Assembly (NCBI GenBank): GCA_938075155.1
Contig: CALJGL010000004.1
Location: 124,001-188,000, forward strand
Reading direction: 5' to 3'
Length of the DNA stretch: 64,000 bases
DNA from: UBA12191 sp009937185
GTDB taxonomy: Bacteria > Planctomycetota > UBA8108 > UBA1146
Position 1 is the first letter of the stretch. Every line of letters begins with the position of its first letter. The translations under genes and the position numbers were made by a program. Positions 33,260 to 42,908 of this stretch are shown in pieces. The notes below the pieces were generated by a model that was not told the origin of the DNA, searched no databases, and was given only the letters and a program-made list of their open reading frames with translations.

Positions 33260-34918
33260 TCAAGACGGAAGTTGCCAGCCGTCCAGTGATCGTGCGATAG
33301 GAACCCTTCTGCCGACGCCGTATGCCCTGGCTGAAACCCTCAAGATGGGAGCAGATTGTCGTCTCTTGTGTTCACTGATTTCGATCAGACGGATGACGCT
33401 TCTGACCGATTCTTCAGGAATTCCTAGATCGACAATCTCTTGAAATGAAAGCCTTTGCTCAACCCAGCCGGAGAGGATGGCGTCCAATTGTTCATAAGGA
33501 GGAAGACTATCCGTATCAACTTGATCCGGGGCGAGTTCCGCAGACGGAGGTTTATCGAGGGTCGAATCGGGGATGCGACCCCTGAATTTCTCCAGTCTCG
33601 CAATCCCGTAGACCTGTTGCTTGGAGAGATCCCCCAGAGGGGCCAATCCGCCGCACATGTCACCGTATAGAGTGCAGTATCCAACGGAAAGCTCAGATTT
33701 GTTCCCCGTCGCCAAAACCATGGCCCCAGGCATCGAGTTTGCCAAAGTCATGAGAGTGGCCCCCCGAATACGTGATTGTAGGTTCTCTTGAGCCACGCCC
33801 CAATTTCCAGTCCCCAATACTGGTTCCAAACTCGATCTCATCTGAGTGTATGACTCCTGAATCGAGATCATCTGAAAGTCGATCCCCAATCTTTGGGCGA
33901 GATCGACAGCATCTTCCTGACTTCCTATCGACGAATAAGGGCCAGGCATTCCCACTCCCCGAACATGTCCAGAGCCCAATGCCTCCACTGCCAACAAGGC
34001 CGCCACTGCGGAATCGATTCCTCCGGACAGGCCTAAAACAGCAGTTTCGTGACTACACTTTTGAAAGAAGTCGGAAATCCCCAGAATTAATGCATCCGCA
34101 ATCTCCTGCAAAGATTCTTCATTCGTATCTTCGAAGGCGGCATCTAATCCACTTTGGGAAACTCCCCCTACAAGTGCGACATGAGAACTGAATGAAGGAC
34201 AACGCTCGATAGAACCATCGGGATCCATCAAGAAACTACCCCCATCAAAAATCAGTTCGGTATTTCCTCCGACGAGATTGGCCAGGCAGATGGGCACTCC
34301 CCATCGTTTGGACTGGGCAGCAAATACTTGCTCCCTGATCTTTTTCCGACCTGCATGAAAAGGGCTCGCCGAAGGGCTGAGCAAGATCTCGGCTCCTTGT
34401 TCGACCAGTTCCTGTCCTGGATCTCGTGAATAGGTGGGTTGTCCACTTAGAGTTGTTGTCCAGAGATCCTCACATATTGCGATTCCCACTTTTTTGCCAC
34501 GGATGGAATGCACGCTGGCCACTCCACCCGGCTCAAAGGTTCGCGCCTCATCAAAGACATCGTATGTAGGTAAGAGGATTTTATCGTGGAATCCCTGAAG
34601 TCGCCCCTGATCCAAGATCAGAGCACTGTTGTAAACATCTCTAGAACTTCCTTCGGGAGCTTTTCTCAAACTTCCCAAAATCAGAGCCGGCCCCGATTCC
34701 AGATCCTCAGCAATGCGTTGATTCATTTTTTCAACTGAAGAAACAAAATCAGGGCGTGTGACCAAATCCTGAGGCGGATAGCCACATGTTGCTAACTCCG
34801 GAAAGAGAACCGTATCGGCTCCCAGATCAGAGGCACGACGAACAGCCTCTAGAATCAGGGTGTAATTCCCTTCGAGATCTCCAACAGTCGTATTGATCTG
34901 GGCAATCGCAAGTCGCAC
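33260..34918 (-). CDS. nadE: Glutamine-dependent NAD+ synthetase
   Basis: 552 residues with two domains. The N-terminal nitrilase-type glutaminase has Glu 41 (VLFPELATCGYPP), Lys 113 (FHDKILLPTYDVFDE) and Cys 149 (GIAICEDLW). The C-terminal synthetase has the pyrophosphate loop VLGLSGGIDSAVAALL and ATGNKSELSVGYCTLYGD. It converts nicotinate adenine dinucleotide to NAD+ using glutamine nitrogen. It lies 9 bases after fabI and is probably in the same transcript. Length and all residues are normal. Confidence 0.97.
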   Translation of the reverse strand: MRLAIAQINTTVGDLEGNYTLILEAVRRASDLGADTVLFPELATCGYPPQDLVTRPDFVSSVEKMNQRIAEDLESGPALILGSLRKAPEGSSRDVYNSALILDQGRLQGFHDKILLPTYDVFDEARTFEPGGVASVHSIRGKKVGIAICEDLWTTTLSGQPTYSRDPGQELVEQGAEILLSPSASPFHAGRKKIREQVFAAQSKRWGVPICLANLVGGNTELIFDGGSFLMDPDGSIERCPSFSSHVALVGGVSQSGLDAAFEDTNEESLQEIADALILGISDFFQKCSHETAVLGLSGGIDSAVAALLAVEALGSGHVRGVGMPGPYSSIGSQEDAVDLAQRLGIDFQMISIQESYTQMRSSLEPVLGTGNWGVAQENLQSRIRGATLMTLANSMPGAMVLATGNKSELSVGYCTLYGDMCGGLAPLGDLSKQQVYGIARLEKFRGRIPDSTLDKPPSAELAPDQVDTDSLPPYEQLDAILSGWVEQRLSFQEIVDLGIPEESVRSVIRLIEISEHKRRQSAPILRVSARAYGVGRRVPIARSLDGWQLPS

Positions 34919-34927
34919 GAATTAAAC

Positions 34928-35701
34928 CTAACCCATCATCCGGAATCCACCATCGACATAGATGACTTCACCTGTAATCCCGCTGGCCAAAGGAGAGAGA
35001 AGGAATGCTGCGGTGTTACCCACCTCTTCGGTCGTCACGCCACGCCCGAGAGCAGCACGCCCTTCGACCTCTGAGAAGATTTCCGAAAAGCCGCTGATAC
35101 CCCGAGCCGACAATGTTTGAATCGGCCCGGCGCTGACCGCATTGACTCGAATATCTCGGGGCCCGAGATCAGCAGCGAGGTAACGAACACTGGCTTCGAG
35201 ACTGGCTTTCGCCACCCCCATGACGTTGTACCCCTTCATGGCTCGCTCAGCTCCCAGATAGGACATGGTCACCATAGAAGAACCAGCGGTCATGCGTTTT
35301 GCCGCTTCTCTGGCGAGAAGTGTAAAGCTATAGGAGCTGATGTCGTGTGCTTTCAAAAAGCCCTCACGCCCCGTATCCAAATATTCTTTTTCGAGATCTT
35401 TCTTGTCTGCGAAAGCGATCGAATGAACAAGGAAATCAAGCCCGCCCCACTGGTCATCGACCTTCTGAAACAATTTTTCGACGTCCTTCTCATCACACAC
35501 ATCGCAAGAGGTGATGATTTCGCCTTCCACCTTTTCGGCAAGAGGACGGACTCTTCTTTCAAGACGATCTCCCTGATAGGTAAATCCAAGCCGTGCGCCT
35601 GCCGAAGCCATGACCTGAGCGATTCCCCAGGCAATACTTCTGTCATTCGCTACACCCAGAATCAAACCCCGTTTACCTGAGAGTGCATCGCTAAAAGTCA
35701 T
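34928..35701 (-). CDS. fabI: Enoyl-[acyl-carrier-protein] reductase (NADH)
   Basis: About 257 residues, an atypical short-chain reductase. GLILGVANDRSIAWGIAQ is the FabI nucleotide loop. The catalytic pair is in YNVMGVAKASLE, with the preceding MSYLGAERAMKG. NAVSAGPIQTLSARGI is the family's substrate loop. It reduces enoyl-ACP in the last step of fatty-acid elongation. The ATG at 35701 was chosen because GGAG lies 8 bases upstream; starts at 35707 or 35764 fit less well. It is the first gene of fabI-nadE. It needs NAD(H), a neat functional pairing. Confidence 0.96.
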   Translation of the reverse strand: MTFSDALSGKRGLILGVANDRSIAWGIAQVMASAGARLGFTYQGDRLERRVRPLAEKVEGEIITSCDVCDEKDVEKLFQKVDDQWGGLDFLVHSIAFADKKDLEKEYLDTGREGFLKAHDISSYSFTLLAREAAKRMTAGSSMVTMSYLGAERAMKGYNVMGVAKASLEASVRYLAADLGPRDIRVNAVSAGPIQTLSARGISGFSEIFSEVEGRAALGRGVTTEEVGNTAAFLLSPLASGITGEVIYVDGGFRMMG

Positions 35702-35830
35702 GATCATTTCTCCAACCGAAACTGTAATTTTACCGATTCTGCCATCTTGCAGGATCGGCCTCATGAGAGTGAGGTGCAGTTTACCCTCTCAAGGCAAGCA
35801 TAGGGCAGAAATCACTCGTCATGAACAAGC

Positions 35831-35866
35831 AAATAGCCCCTGCAGGGCAGCCTGCAGGGGCTATTT
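35831..35866 (-). terminator. Perfect 16-base-pair hairpin after the Met-rich secreted protein gene
   Basis: AAATAGCCCCTGCAGG (35831-35846) pairs fully with CCTGCAGGGGCTATTT (35851-35866) around a GCAG loop. It lies 46 bases beyond the stop of the leftward gene ending at 35913 and before the fabI start. The end of the stem is A/T-rich, giving a T-containing tail on the minus strand. Confidence 0.7.
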
Positions 35867-35912
35867 GAAGCATTGTCAGAAAGTCGCGGTTTACTCCGTC
35901 AGGAGACTTACG

Positions 35913-37829
35913 CTAAAACTTCTGAACTTCCTTCTTCTTTTTCTCAGTACTTTTTTCTTCACTGCTTTTTTCTTCACTGTCAGAAGCCATCATACGCTCT
36001 GAGAAAGAGTAGATCTTGAGTCCGTCTTCGACGACGGAAACTCTTCCACCAGTCCAGCCGAAGTACTTTCTAAAAATCTCTGATTCCGGGATGTTGGAAG
36101 GATCAAACAAGAACAGTAAATCTTCATTCTGCCCCAGTTCCGGAGACATCAACGGTAAGAACCCCAACACAGGTCGAAGAACATCCGCTGCTCCTGCCAA
36201 GCCCTCCCCAAGGTTTGTGAAAGATAATGACACTCCTTGAGAGGCCATCACTTGCTTCATCACCTTGTTAATTTTCCGGTCTTCCAAGAACTTTTCACCC
36301 TCGCCCTGAGAAGTGCGAATCATGTCCTTGAGATCATCCGAACTGAAGCTCAATACGAACCAGTCATCCGACATCGTCCAAGACGGAGCTAAAGCAGGTC
36401 CTTGTCCAGCGAACTCAGGTGGCATATCCCCCAATGGATCGTAGGTCCAGACATCGAGATCCATGAAACTATCTTTCTTGATCATGGATCCCATCATTTC
36501 GGGACCAGCAAGAACACCCATGAGTTTCTCAAAGACCTTTCGGTCCGACATCTTGATCATGACGTTCCCGGTGCTGCCCTGCCCCATCATCATTTCCATA
36601 GGGTTCATGGCCATCGAACTATTTTCCGGGGCAGGAGGAGTGGCTACACAAATAGTGCCCTCCATCGCATCTAACAACTCCATGGGATTAACGCCCATTT
36701 GAGCTGCCATCATTTCCATCTGAATATCGAGCATTGCTCGGAACTCGTCAGGAGAATCACCATTCATAGTTGCGACCATCTCAATGATGTCATCTACGAA
36801 TGTGTCAAAGTTCAAACGCGTAATTGAAACGCTAGCACTCTTTGCCGAAACAAAACCGGGAATTGAAATATTGCCATTTTCCTTGGGAATAATAGACAGT
36901 ATTCCTGGGCGGCCGTTCATGGCGAGAATCGAATCGGAACCGCTTCCACCATCTTCCACGTATGATCGAGAAGCGAATCCAGAAATGCTCTCGATTCCCA
37001 GCGAGGAAATCACCTTGCTAACAGTCATTGATTCGTCTTCTTCCCCCGCTTCTTCCCGGGGGGGGTTCATCATGTCGATTAGCGGTGTCAGGTTCCAAAC
37101 GGCGTCCATATTCAGGTAAGAGGACGACCCGCCACGACGAAGATTATTTTCAGCAGCCTTGAAGATTTTCGTAGATCCGAAATTCGCACCGACTGCTGTG
37201 TCACCCTCACGAAGATAATTTTCGATCGCCTTCTTACTCGTACCCACCAGATGACGAGTCTCCTGTTGACCGATGAACACTCCCGTACCCGGCATTGCTG
37301 CCAAACCGTTGAATTCCATCTCGCCGATACTGAAGGCTGTCGGGATCAAACCGACTTCTTCCCCAGCCTGCTCCCGAATCAACGTCAGAAGCTCCAAATG
37401 CTGAGGTCCCAAATCGGCAGGCCCATTAAAATCAAGAATGAGGCTGGGCATGGGGAAACCCATATTGGGATCCATCTCGTAACCCAATCCCACAACCAAT
37501 TGACCTGTATTTTCAGCATACCAGCGAGTGCCAAGAGTCTTAAGAAAGTCCAAGCCCTTCTGCTGATTCTCCTCCATCGACATCTCGTTACTGATCATTT
37601 TCGAAATTCCGTCAAAGAGACGGTTGCCGATTTCCTGAATACTCGGCTCAGCAAGAAATTGGCTAAAGTCAGACTTTCCGCCTTCAGCTTTCATTTCCTG
37701 CCAGTCATCGACGGACATCGCAATGATGGTGTATTGTCCTAATTTCTCCACATCTGCAATCGCTCTAGACGGCGTGCTCAGAAGCACCGCAACGGTCAAG
37801 AGTAAGAGGCTGAACAGTTTGTTCGCCAT
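35913..37829 (-). CDS. Secreted Met-rich protein of unknown function
   Basis: I do not recognise this protein of about 638 residues. It has a signal peptide (KLFSLLLLTVAVLLSTPSRA). The mature part resembles the DUF3352-like secreted proteins of planctomycetes in having alternating surface strands and phrases such as FVSAKSASVSITRLNFD and DLDVWTYDP, but I cannot assign it. The middle is unusually rich in Met (MEMMAAQMGVNPMELLDAMEG and AMNPMEMMMGQG). The end is low-complexity and charged (SEEKSSEEKSTEKKKK). The start at 37829 has AAAGGA upstream. It lies 63 bases after the DegP-like gene. Confidence 0.65.
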   Translation of the reverse strand: MANKLFSLLLLTVAVLLSTPSRAIADVEKLGQYTIIAMSVDDWQEMKAEGGKSDFSQFLAEPSIQEIGNRLFDGISKMISNEMSMEENQQKGLDFLKTLGTRWYAENTGQLVVGLGYEMDPNMGFPMPSLILDFNGPADLGPQHLELLTLIREQAGEEVGLIPTAFSIGEMEFNGLAAMPGTGVFIGQQETRHLVGTSKKAIENYLREGDTAVGANFGSTKIFKAAENNLRRGGSSSYLNMDAVWNLTPLIDMMNPPREEAGEEDESMTVSKVISSLGIESISGFASRSYVEDGGSGSDSILAMNGRPGILSIIPKENGNISIPGFVSAKSASVSITRLNFDTFVDDIIEMVATMNGDSPDEFRAMLDIQMEMMAAQMGVNPMELLDAMEGTICVATPPAPENSSMAMNPMEMMMGQGSTGNVMIKMSDRKVFEKLMGVLAGPEMMGSMIKKDSFMDLDVWTYDPLGDMPPEFAGQGPALAPSWTMSDDWFVLSFSSDDLKDMIRTSQGEGEKFLEDRKINKVMKQVMASQGVSLSFTNLGEGLAGAADVLRPVLGFLPLMSPELGQNEDLLFLFDPSNIPESEIFRKYFGWTGGRVSVVEDGLKIYSFSERMMASDSEEKSSEEKSTEKKKKEVQKF

Positions 37830-37892
37830 AAATTTTCCTTTCACTGGAAACCTCATCAAATTAGGACCAGTTCGTTCGTGGGGGAAGATAGA

Positions 37893-38912
37893 TCACTCCC
37901 CGGGTTTTATTTTTTTGGGAGGAGCCAAGTATCTCACACCCGTATTGGGTTGGCTCTCGTCAAAAAGAAATGATTCTCTTCTGTCGATAAAGAACTTCAC
38001 CTGATCCAGAGGGATGGCAAAGTTAAGCCCCTCTGATTGAAGAATCTTCATGTTCGTCACTCCTACAACTTCCCCTGCCTCATTGAAGAGAGCTCCCCCG
38101 GAGTTACCCGGATTGATGGGAGTGGTTGTCTGAATATAGCACTGTCCTGCAAAAGAGCGGTAAGGATCGGAAACGATGCCTTCACTGACAGTCCGCTCAA
38201 ATCCACGGGGGGTTCCGACCGCAAACACTTTTTGACTGCGATCGAGGCCATCTGAAGCCGCCATTTTTACAGGCCTGAGTGGATACTTCTCCGCATTTGG
38301 AATCCGCAATAGAGCCAAATCCAAAAATGGATTGAGAGCCACAATCTCGACATTCTCGATCTGCTGCTTGCGTGAACCACCTTCAGCATCATCTAAGTAA
38401 ACTGTCAGTTGAACATCTCTCTGTCCCTCGACCACATGAACATTGGTGATGACCATGCCGTTCTCATTGATGATGAAACCACTACCGAGTCCCCCACCGG
38501 CAAGAACCCGAACAACACTCCCACGGGCGATGTTTTCAGCCTCTTCGAGAGGAAGAGGGACCCCTTTGCCAGTGGTATAGACCGTCCCCGTCGACATCTT
38601 CTCTTCAGAATTATTGTCTGAAGAAACGACATTGATAGATCCAATCGAATTTTTGGGCAAAGACACGATAGTCGGCCCAATATCGATAAAGACCTGCTGC
38701 CCAGTTTCTTTGACGATTCTCCCTCGAACAATTGCTCCGCCGACCAATTTCACATCCACTTGCTGTGACTTTAGGTCCTGCTCAGAAGACGTACTCGTGT
38801 TGGCCACTTGAACCATGGCTTCGAGATGGCCCTGTGTACTGACCAAAATGATCACCACGAGTGCCAAGCCCCGACTCAAACTGAAAAAATCAGTGAATCT
38901 CATATGTTTCAT
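37893..38912 (-). CDS. DegP/HtrA-like trypsin-fold protease with an N-terminal small beta domain, no PDZ
   Basis: 339 residues. A signal peptide (GLALVVIILVSTQG) is followed at about 50-95 by a small beta domain (VDVKLVGGAIVRGRIVKETG) that looks Sm- or SH3-like. The trypsin domain has an intact triad: His 159 (ITNVHVVEG), Asp 198 (FLDLALLRI) and Ser 271 (INPGNSGGALF), with LGSGFIINENG before it. Unlike DegP/DegS there is no PDZ domain; the chain ends soon after the protease. It should degrade or process proteins in the periplasm. It lies upstream of, and reads into, the Met-rich secreted protein gene. Confidence 0.87.
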   Translation of the reverse strand: MKHMRFTDFFSLSRGLALVVIILVSTQGHLEAMVQVANTSTSSEQDLKSQQVDVKLVGGAIVRGRIVKETGQQVFIDIGPTIVSLPKNSIGSINVVSSDNNSEEKMSTGTVYTTGKGVPLPLEEAENIARGSVVRVLAGGGLGSGFIINENGMVITNVHVVEGQRDVQLTVYLDDAEGGSRKQQIENVEIVALNPFLDLALLRIPNAEKYPLRPVKMAASDGLDRSQKVFAVGTPRGFERTVSEGIVSDPYRSFAGQCYIQTTTPINPGNSGGALFNEAGEVVGVTNMKILQSEGLNFAIPLDQVKFFIDRRESFLFDESQPNTGVRYLAPPKKIKPGE

Positions 38913-39143
38913 CAGGTATCCCCTTTAACGGTTACGAATGAGCAAACATGAGAACGGACCCAATGGTTCCCTCTACAAATGATTTCGACGAGAAGGATCA
39001 TTTGAATTTAACGATTCAAGGGTCCGGAATCATAGATTCCAGACTAGTATATTGAATCCTTCAAAGATCTTCTGCAAGGTCATTGGGGTAACCCTATTTG
39101 GGGTTCATCAATTTTCGCCATCTCTTGATATACAGGAGTATTC

Positions 39144-41489
39144 ATGTTCAAGACCTCCTTCCCTGTCGGTAAACCGTCAAGTGTGAAGATGTTTGGCTAT
39201 GTCCACATACTTTCCCGTTCCATCATTCTCAACCTCATACTGGGGGTGATTTCCCTGTCAGGCCTCTCTAGCCCGCTCAGTGCTCAAAACAAGGACGCCA
39301 TTGATCGTCTCGGAGATTTCGGATTTTCTGGAATGCAGGTCTTCCGTTTGGGCTCGCAAGGGGGCCCATGGCATCCCGCCGACGTCGATGGAGATGGGGA
39401 TCTCGATCTTTGTATTTGGCTCGATGACCGAGGCGAACTCGTTCAATTCCTGAGAGATCCCAATTCTGACGGCTTTATCCATGAAGAAGCTGGGAACACC
39501 CTGGTCGATCCCGCCGGCTGGACGCGGGCTGAAATTTCGGTGGGCGCACAAGTCGAATCCATCGATTCCGCTGATCTCGATGGAGACGGACATCTCGATC
39601 TTGTTCTCTCCTGCCCAGGAGCTAATCGCGTAAAAATTTTATGGGGTGCTGAAGGGAATCAACGCTTTCGATCATCCGACAATATTCGACTCGAACGCAT
39701 CGCGAGAGGATCTCAAACACTTCGGATAGAAACTCAGAAAGACAAACTTCCTATCCTGAGAGTGCTCTCAGAAACCGGTGTCTACGAAATAGAACAAATC
39801 GGTCGCAACAACTCTCCAAAAATAAAGACACTTGTAGGTTCCACAACGGGATCAAGGGTACTGATTCATGAAGACGTCACCGAAGATGGATTCCAAGATC
39901 TGATCACTATCAGCGGCTCAAATTCAGATCGTCCGTATCTTGTCAGAGTCCGTCCGTCTGCCGGTTTAAATTCATGGTTACCCGAGTCGCTCCTTCAATT
40001 GGAAAGCGGTAGATTCCTTCATCAAGCCCCCACCCTCAACGCTTCCACGAATAAGGCTTCCACGAATAAGGCTATGGGGCCCACTTGGTTCTTTAGTGAG
40101 AGAGATCGTCCTGTTCTTAAGGGATATCGCATTGAAAGCACTCCCTCCAAAACAGCTCTTTCCTCACCGGAAGTGATTTCGCTTTCAGCAGATGGTCTCG
40201 GCAACGGAAGAGTCGCCAAAGGAGACCTCGACGGGGATGGCGATATCGACCTCACCGTCCTTGATACGAAGAATTCCCGACTCATTCCCATTTTCAATGA
40301 GGATGGGCAACTGATCCCAGGTAAGCCGTCCCCAACGCTCCAAAAGCCTAAAGACCTCATTATCCATGAGGGCAAAGTACTGGTCACCAGTAAATCGGAC
40401 GGTGGCATCGGTATATGTGAACTGGAAGGGAAAGGTTTTTCGTTCCCAGTTCCCGGTGAAACAGATTCCGCTCTCGACCTCATTTCAGTAGCAGGATTCG
40501 CCCCTGAAACCTCTGGAAAAGAAGGATCCCTCGCCCTTTTAACCTTGAACAAAAAAGGAAGAAATTCATACTCCCTTCGATTAGGAGAAGTTGAATTCCC
40601 ACTGGATTCAGTCGAGAGAGAGCCTTCGGCTGTCCGCCTCTTCCCAGGAAGTTCTGGAGATTCGATCGTGGTCGTCGAAGTCCCCTTTGAATCTCCGATT
40701 CTCTTTGCCTTGAGAGAAAACAAATTTCTCCCCATCGTATCTCCCGCAACATTGGAATCCGGGGGGCGAATCCAGAGTCTTGCACCCGGGAAATTGCTCG
40801 TCACTAAGGAGAATCGCGGTCGAATCGTTCTCGTCGAAGATTTGACGGCTCGTGTCCTTCGACAAATTGATACTCCAGGAACCTCCGCAAAATTAGTCGG
40901 AGCGACTCACCTGAAAACCAACTCTCCAGATCCAGCAGACAGCGCGACTCTGGCATTCATTGACGAAGGATCATCCATGATTCATCTCGCCAATGAATCC
41001 GAAGTTCTCGAGTCTTTGGAAGGCCCCTTCAAGAAGATTCGTCAGGTGCTGAATCTAGACGTGGATGGCGACGGCAACGATGAACTGGTCCTTTTGAAAA
41101 GTGGATCTCTTCTTCTCTTGAGAAGAATGGGCAGCAATCTGATTCTTCAGGAAACCTTCTCGCGAAGAGCGCGGAATGAAAACTCGAGAATCACTGCAAT
41201 GGCCCATGGAGACCTCAATGGAGATGGGATACTCGATCTGGTTGCAGTAGACGGAGCACGGGGAGAACTGGAGATACTGGCAGGGACCGCCGATTCATTT
41301 ATCCCAGCTCTCGGCTTCCCTGTCTTTGAGAAGAAAACCTTCTCCGGCGGAGGTCGAGGAGTCGAGCCTCGTGCTGTACTCGTCGAGGATCTCGACGGCG
41401 ATGGTCTCGCTGACATCGGCCTTCTCATCCATGACCGTTTGGTGATCTACCCTCAAGAAAACATGAATACACAGGAAGATTCACGCTGA
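39144..41489 (+). CDS. Secreted FG-GAP/VCBS beta-propeller protein
   Basis: 781 residues. A long N-terminus leads to a signal segment (IILNLILGVISLSGLSSPLSAQ). At least six FG-GAP/VCBS calcium motifs of form D-D-DGD-D follow: DVDGDGDLDLCIWL, DLDGDGHLDLVLS, DLDGDGDIDLTVL, DVDGDGNDELVLL, DLNGDGILDLVAV and DLDGDGLADIGLL. They imply one or two seven-bladed propellers outside the cell, perhaps binding sugars or surfaces. An exact 15-base tandem duplication at 40041-40070 repeats ASTNK. The start has AGGAG upstream. The stop overlaps the dihydroorotase start by one base, an odd pairing for a secreted protein. Confidence 0.85.
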   Translation: MFKTSFPVGKPSSVKMFGYVHILSRSIILNLILGVISLSGLSSPLSAQNKDAIDRLGDFGFSGMQVFRLGSQGGPWHPADVDGDGDLDLCIWLDDRGELVQFLRDPNSDGFIHEEAGNTLVDPAGWTRAEISVGAQVESIDSADLDGDGHLDLVLSCPGANRVKILWGAEGNQRFRSSDNIRLERIARGSQTLRIETQKDKLPILRVLSETGVYEIEQIGRNNSPKIKTLVGSTTGSRVLIHEDVTEDGFQDLITISGSNSDRPYLVRVRPSAGLNSWLPESLLQLESGRFLHQAPTLNASTNKASTNKAMGPTWFFSERDRPVLKGYRIESTPSKTALSSPEVISLSADGLGNGRVAKGDLDGDGDIDLTVLDTKNSRLIPIFNEDGQLIPGKPSPTLQKPKDLIIHEGKVLVTSKSDGGIGICELEGKGFSFPVPGETDSALDLISVAGFAPETSGKEGSLALLTLNKKGRNSYSLRLGEVEFPLDSVEREPSAVRLFPGSSGDSIVVVEVPFESPILFALRENKFLPIVSPATLESGGRIQSLAPGKLLVTKENRGRIVLVEDLTARVLRQIDTPGTSAKLVGATHLKTNSPDPADSATLAFIDEGSSMIHLANESEVLESLEGPFKKIRQVLNLDVDGDGNDELVLLKSGSLLLLRRMGSNLILQETFSRRARNENSRITAMAHGDLNGDGILDLVAVDGARGELEILAGTADSFIPALGFPVFEKKTFSGGGRGVEPRAVLVEDLDGDGLADIGLLIHDRLVIYPQENMNTQEDSR
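40041..40070 (+). repeat. Exact 15-base tandem duplication in the FG-GAP gene
   Basis: GCTTCCACGAATAAG occurs twice without a gap (40041-40055 and 40056-40070), adding five residues in frame in a loop region. This looks like recent replication slippage. Confidence 0.9.
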
Positions 41490-42778
41490 TGACCCATGAA
41501 AAAGACACCGCATCTACATGGCTTCTTGAAGGCGACCTCCAAGAAAAGTCTGGTCTTTCCAGAGATCGTCTACTCATCTGTACCGAGTCCGGGAAAATTC
41601 TGGACCGTGGAGATTTGCCGGGAGATCCAGATGTGATCTGGCCCGAGGGCGTAAGGGTTTGCCCCGGTTTCATCGACATCCACGTGCACTGTCGAGATGA
41701 TCCTGGAGGAAGCCAACGCTACAAAGAGGATTACCTCTCCTCCAGTCAGGCCGCCATTCAGGGAGGCGTCGTTCTGTTGGGAGACATGCCCAACAATCCC
41801 GATCCACCCAGCCATCTCGACGCTTATCAGCGTAAGAAATCTCTAGCAGACGAGACTTCCCTTGTGGATGTGGTCCTCTATGGACTCCTCACCCGTGGAG
41901 GAGACTGCTTCTCTTCAGAGATTCCGTGGAAGTGCTACTTCGGTCCCAGTGTAGGAGAAATCGACTCTTGGGGAGACGACAGCGTCGCCTCTGTCCTCGA
42001 AAACTATCGGGGACAGCGAGTGATGTTCCATGCAGAAGATCCTCGCATTCTGAAAGAATCCCAATCCGCCTCCACGCACGAATCACGACGACCTCCGGAA
42101 GCCGAAGTGGAGGCGATCTCCACTATTCTAGGTGTCTGTCGTGAACTTGAGATCATTCCTCATATCGCACACCTCTCTACAGGAGAAGGCTTACGTACCA
42201 TCGAGAGAGCTCGAGAAGGAGGGCAAACAGTGACCACCGAAGTCACACCCCACCACTTAGCCTTTGATATGGAGAACCGCCAGGAGTGGAGTTGTGGAGA
42301 CTGGTTGCAAATGAACCCGCCACTTCGATCTCCAGAGGACAGGCATATATTGAGAGAAGGACTCCTGTCCGGATCCATCGATGCCATCGCCACCGACCAT
42401 GCCCCCCACTCCCTTGAAGAGAATTCAAAAGGGATCTCCGGTGTTCCACACCTCGACACCTTTGGTGCATACGTCTGCCAATTAGCGGAAGAAGGATTCC
42501 CTTGGGAAGTGTTGGTCGAAAGAGCCTCGACTAGACCCGCAGAATTATTCGGGCCTTTCACCGGTGACACCTACGGTTCGTTACTTCCCGGCGCACTCGC
42601 TTCTCTGACCATCACTGATACGAGAAGCCCTTGGACACTCAAAAGATCTGGAGTTCAAAGCCGTGCAGGTTGGTCACCCTTTGAAGATCGTCCATTCCCC
42701 GGAAAAGTGATCGAGACCGTGATTCGTGGCATAAGACGAGACCCCGCCTCCAGCAAAGAGATCCTCGTCAAACGCTGA
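41489..42778 (+). CDS. pyrC: Dihydroorotase
   Basis: 429 residues, class I type length. The metal motif PGFIDIHVHCRDDPGG is at the usual place. GGVVLLGDMPNNPDPP carries the phrase normally written M-NT-P (here NNP). The third and fourth His are in VMFHAEDP and IPHIAHLSTGEG, then TEVTPHHLAF and the final catalytic Asp in IDAIATDHAPHS. The usual carbamylated Lys position has a Lys in PWKCYFGPS. It closes carbamoyl aspartate to dihydroorotate in pyrimidine synthesis. Allantoinase is a close relative, but the motifs fit dihydroorotase better. Its ATG overlaps the FG-GAP stop (TGATG). A strong bidirectional terminator follows. Confidence 0.88.
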   Translation: MTHEKDTASTWLLEGDLQEKSGLSRDRLLICTESGKILDRGDLPGDPDVIWPEGVRVCPGFIDIHVHCRDDPGGSQRYKEDYLSSSQAAIQGGVVLLGDMPNNPDPPSHLDAYQRKKSLADETSLVDVVLYGLLTRGGDCFSSEIPWKCYFGPSVGEIDSWGDDSVASVLENYRGQRVMFHAEDPRILKESQSASTHESRRPPEAEVEAISTILGVCRELEIIPHIAHLSTGEGLRTIERAREGGQTVTTEVTPHHLAFDMENRQEWSCGDWLQMNPPLRSPEDRHILREGLLSGSIDAIATDHAPHSLEENSKGISGVPHLDTFGAYVCQLAEEGFPWEVLVERASTRPAELFGPFTGDTYGSLLPGALASLTITDTRSPWTLKRSGVQSRAGWSPFEDRPFPGKVIETVIRGIRRDPASSKEILVKR

Positions 42779-42845
42779 TTTACCATTGATCAGGTTCGAT
42801 GTCACTGAAGAGATGATTTCGCGGAAGCGACCTCGCCTAATAGAC

Positions 42846-42888
42846 AAAAAAAACCGGAGCGAGACATGTTGTCTCGCTCCGGTTTTTT
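42846..42888. terminator. Strong bidirectional terminator
   Basis: Eight As, a 13-base-pair perfect stem (42854-42866 with 42870-42882), a TGT loop and six Ts. It serves the rightward dihydroorotase gene and the leftward secreted protein gene that ends at 42909. Confidence 0.93.
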
Positions 42889-42908
42889 GTGATCACCCAA
42901 ATCCCGTA

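Noticed and set aside
40022..40804. Long open frame (260 residues) on the minus strand inside the FG-GAP gene
   Set aside because: It is antisense to a well-supported gene, is Ser/Pro/Arg-rich as expected for a shadow of Asp/Gly-rich coding, and has no ribosome site or recognisable domain.
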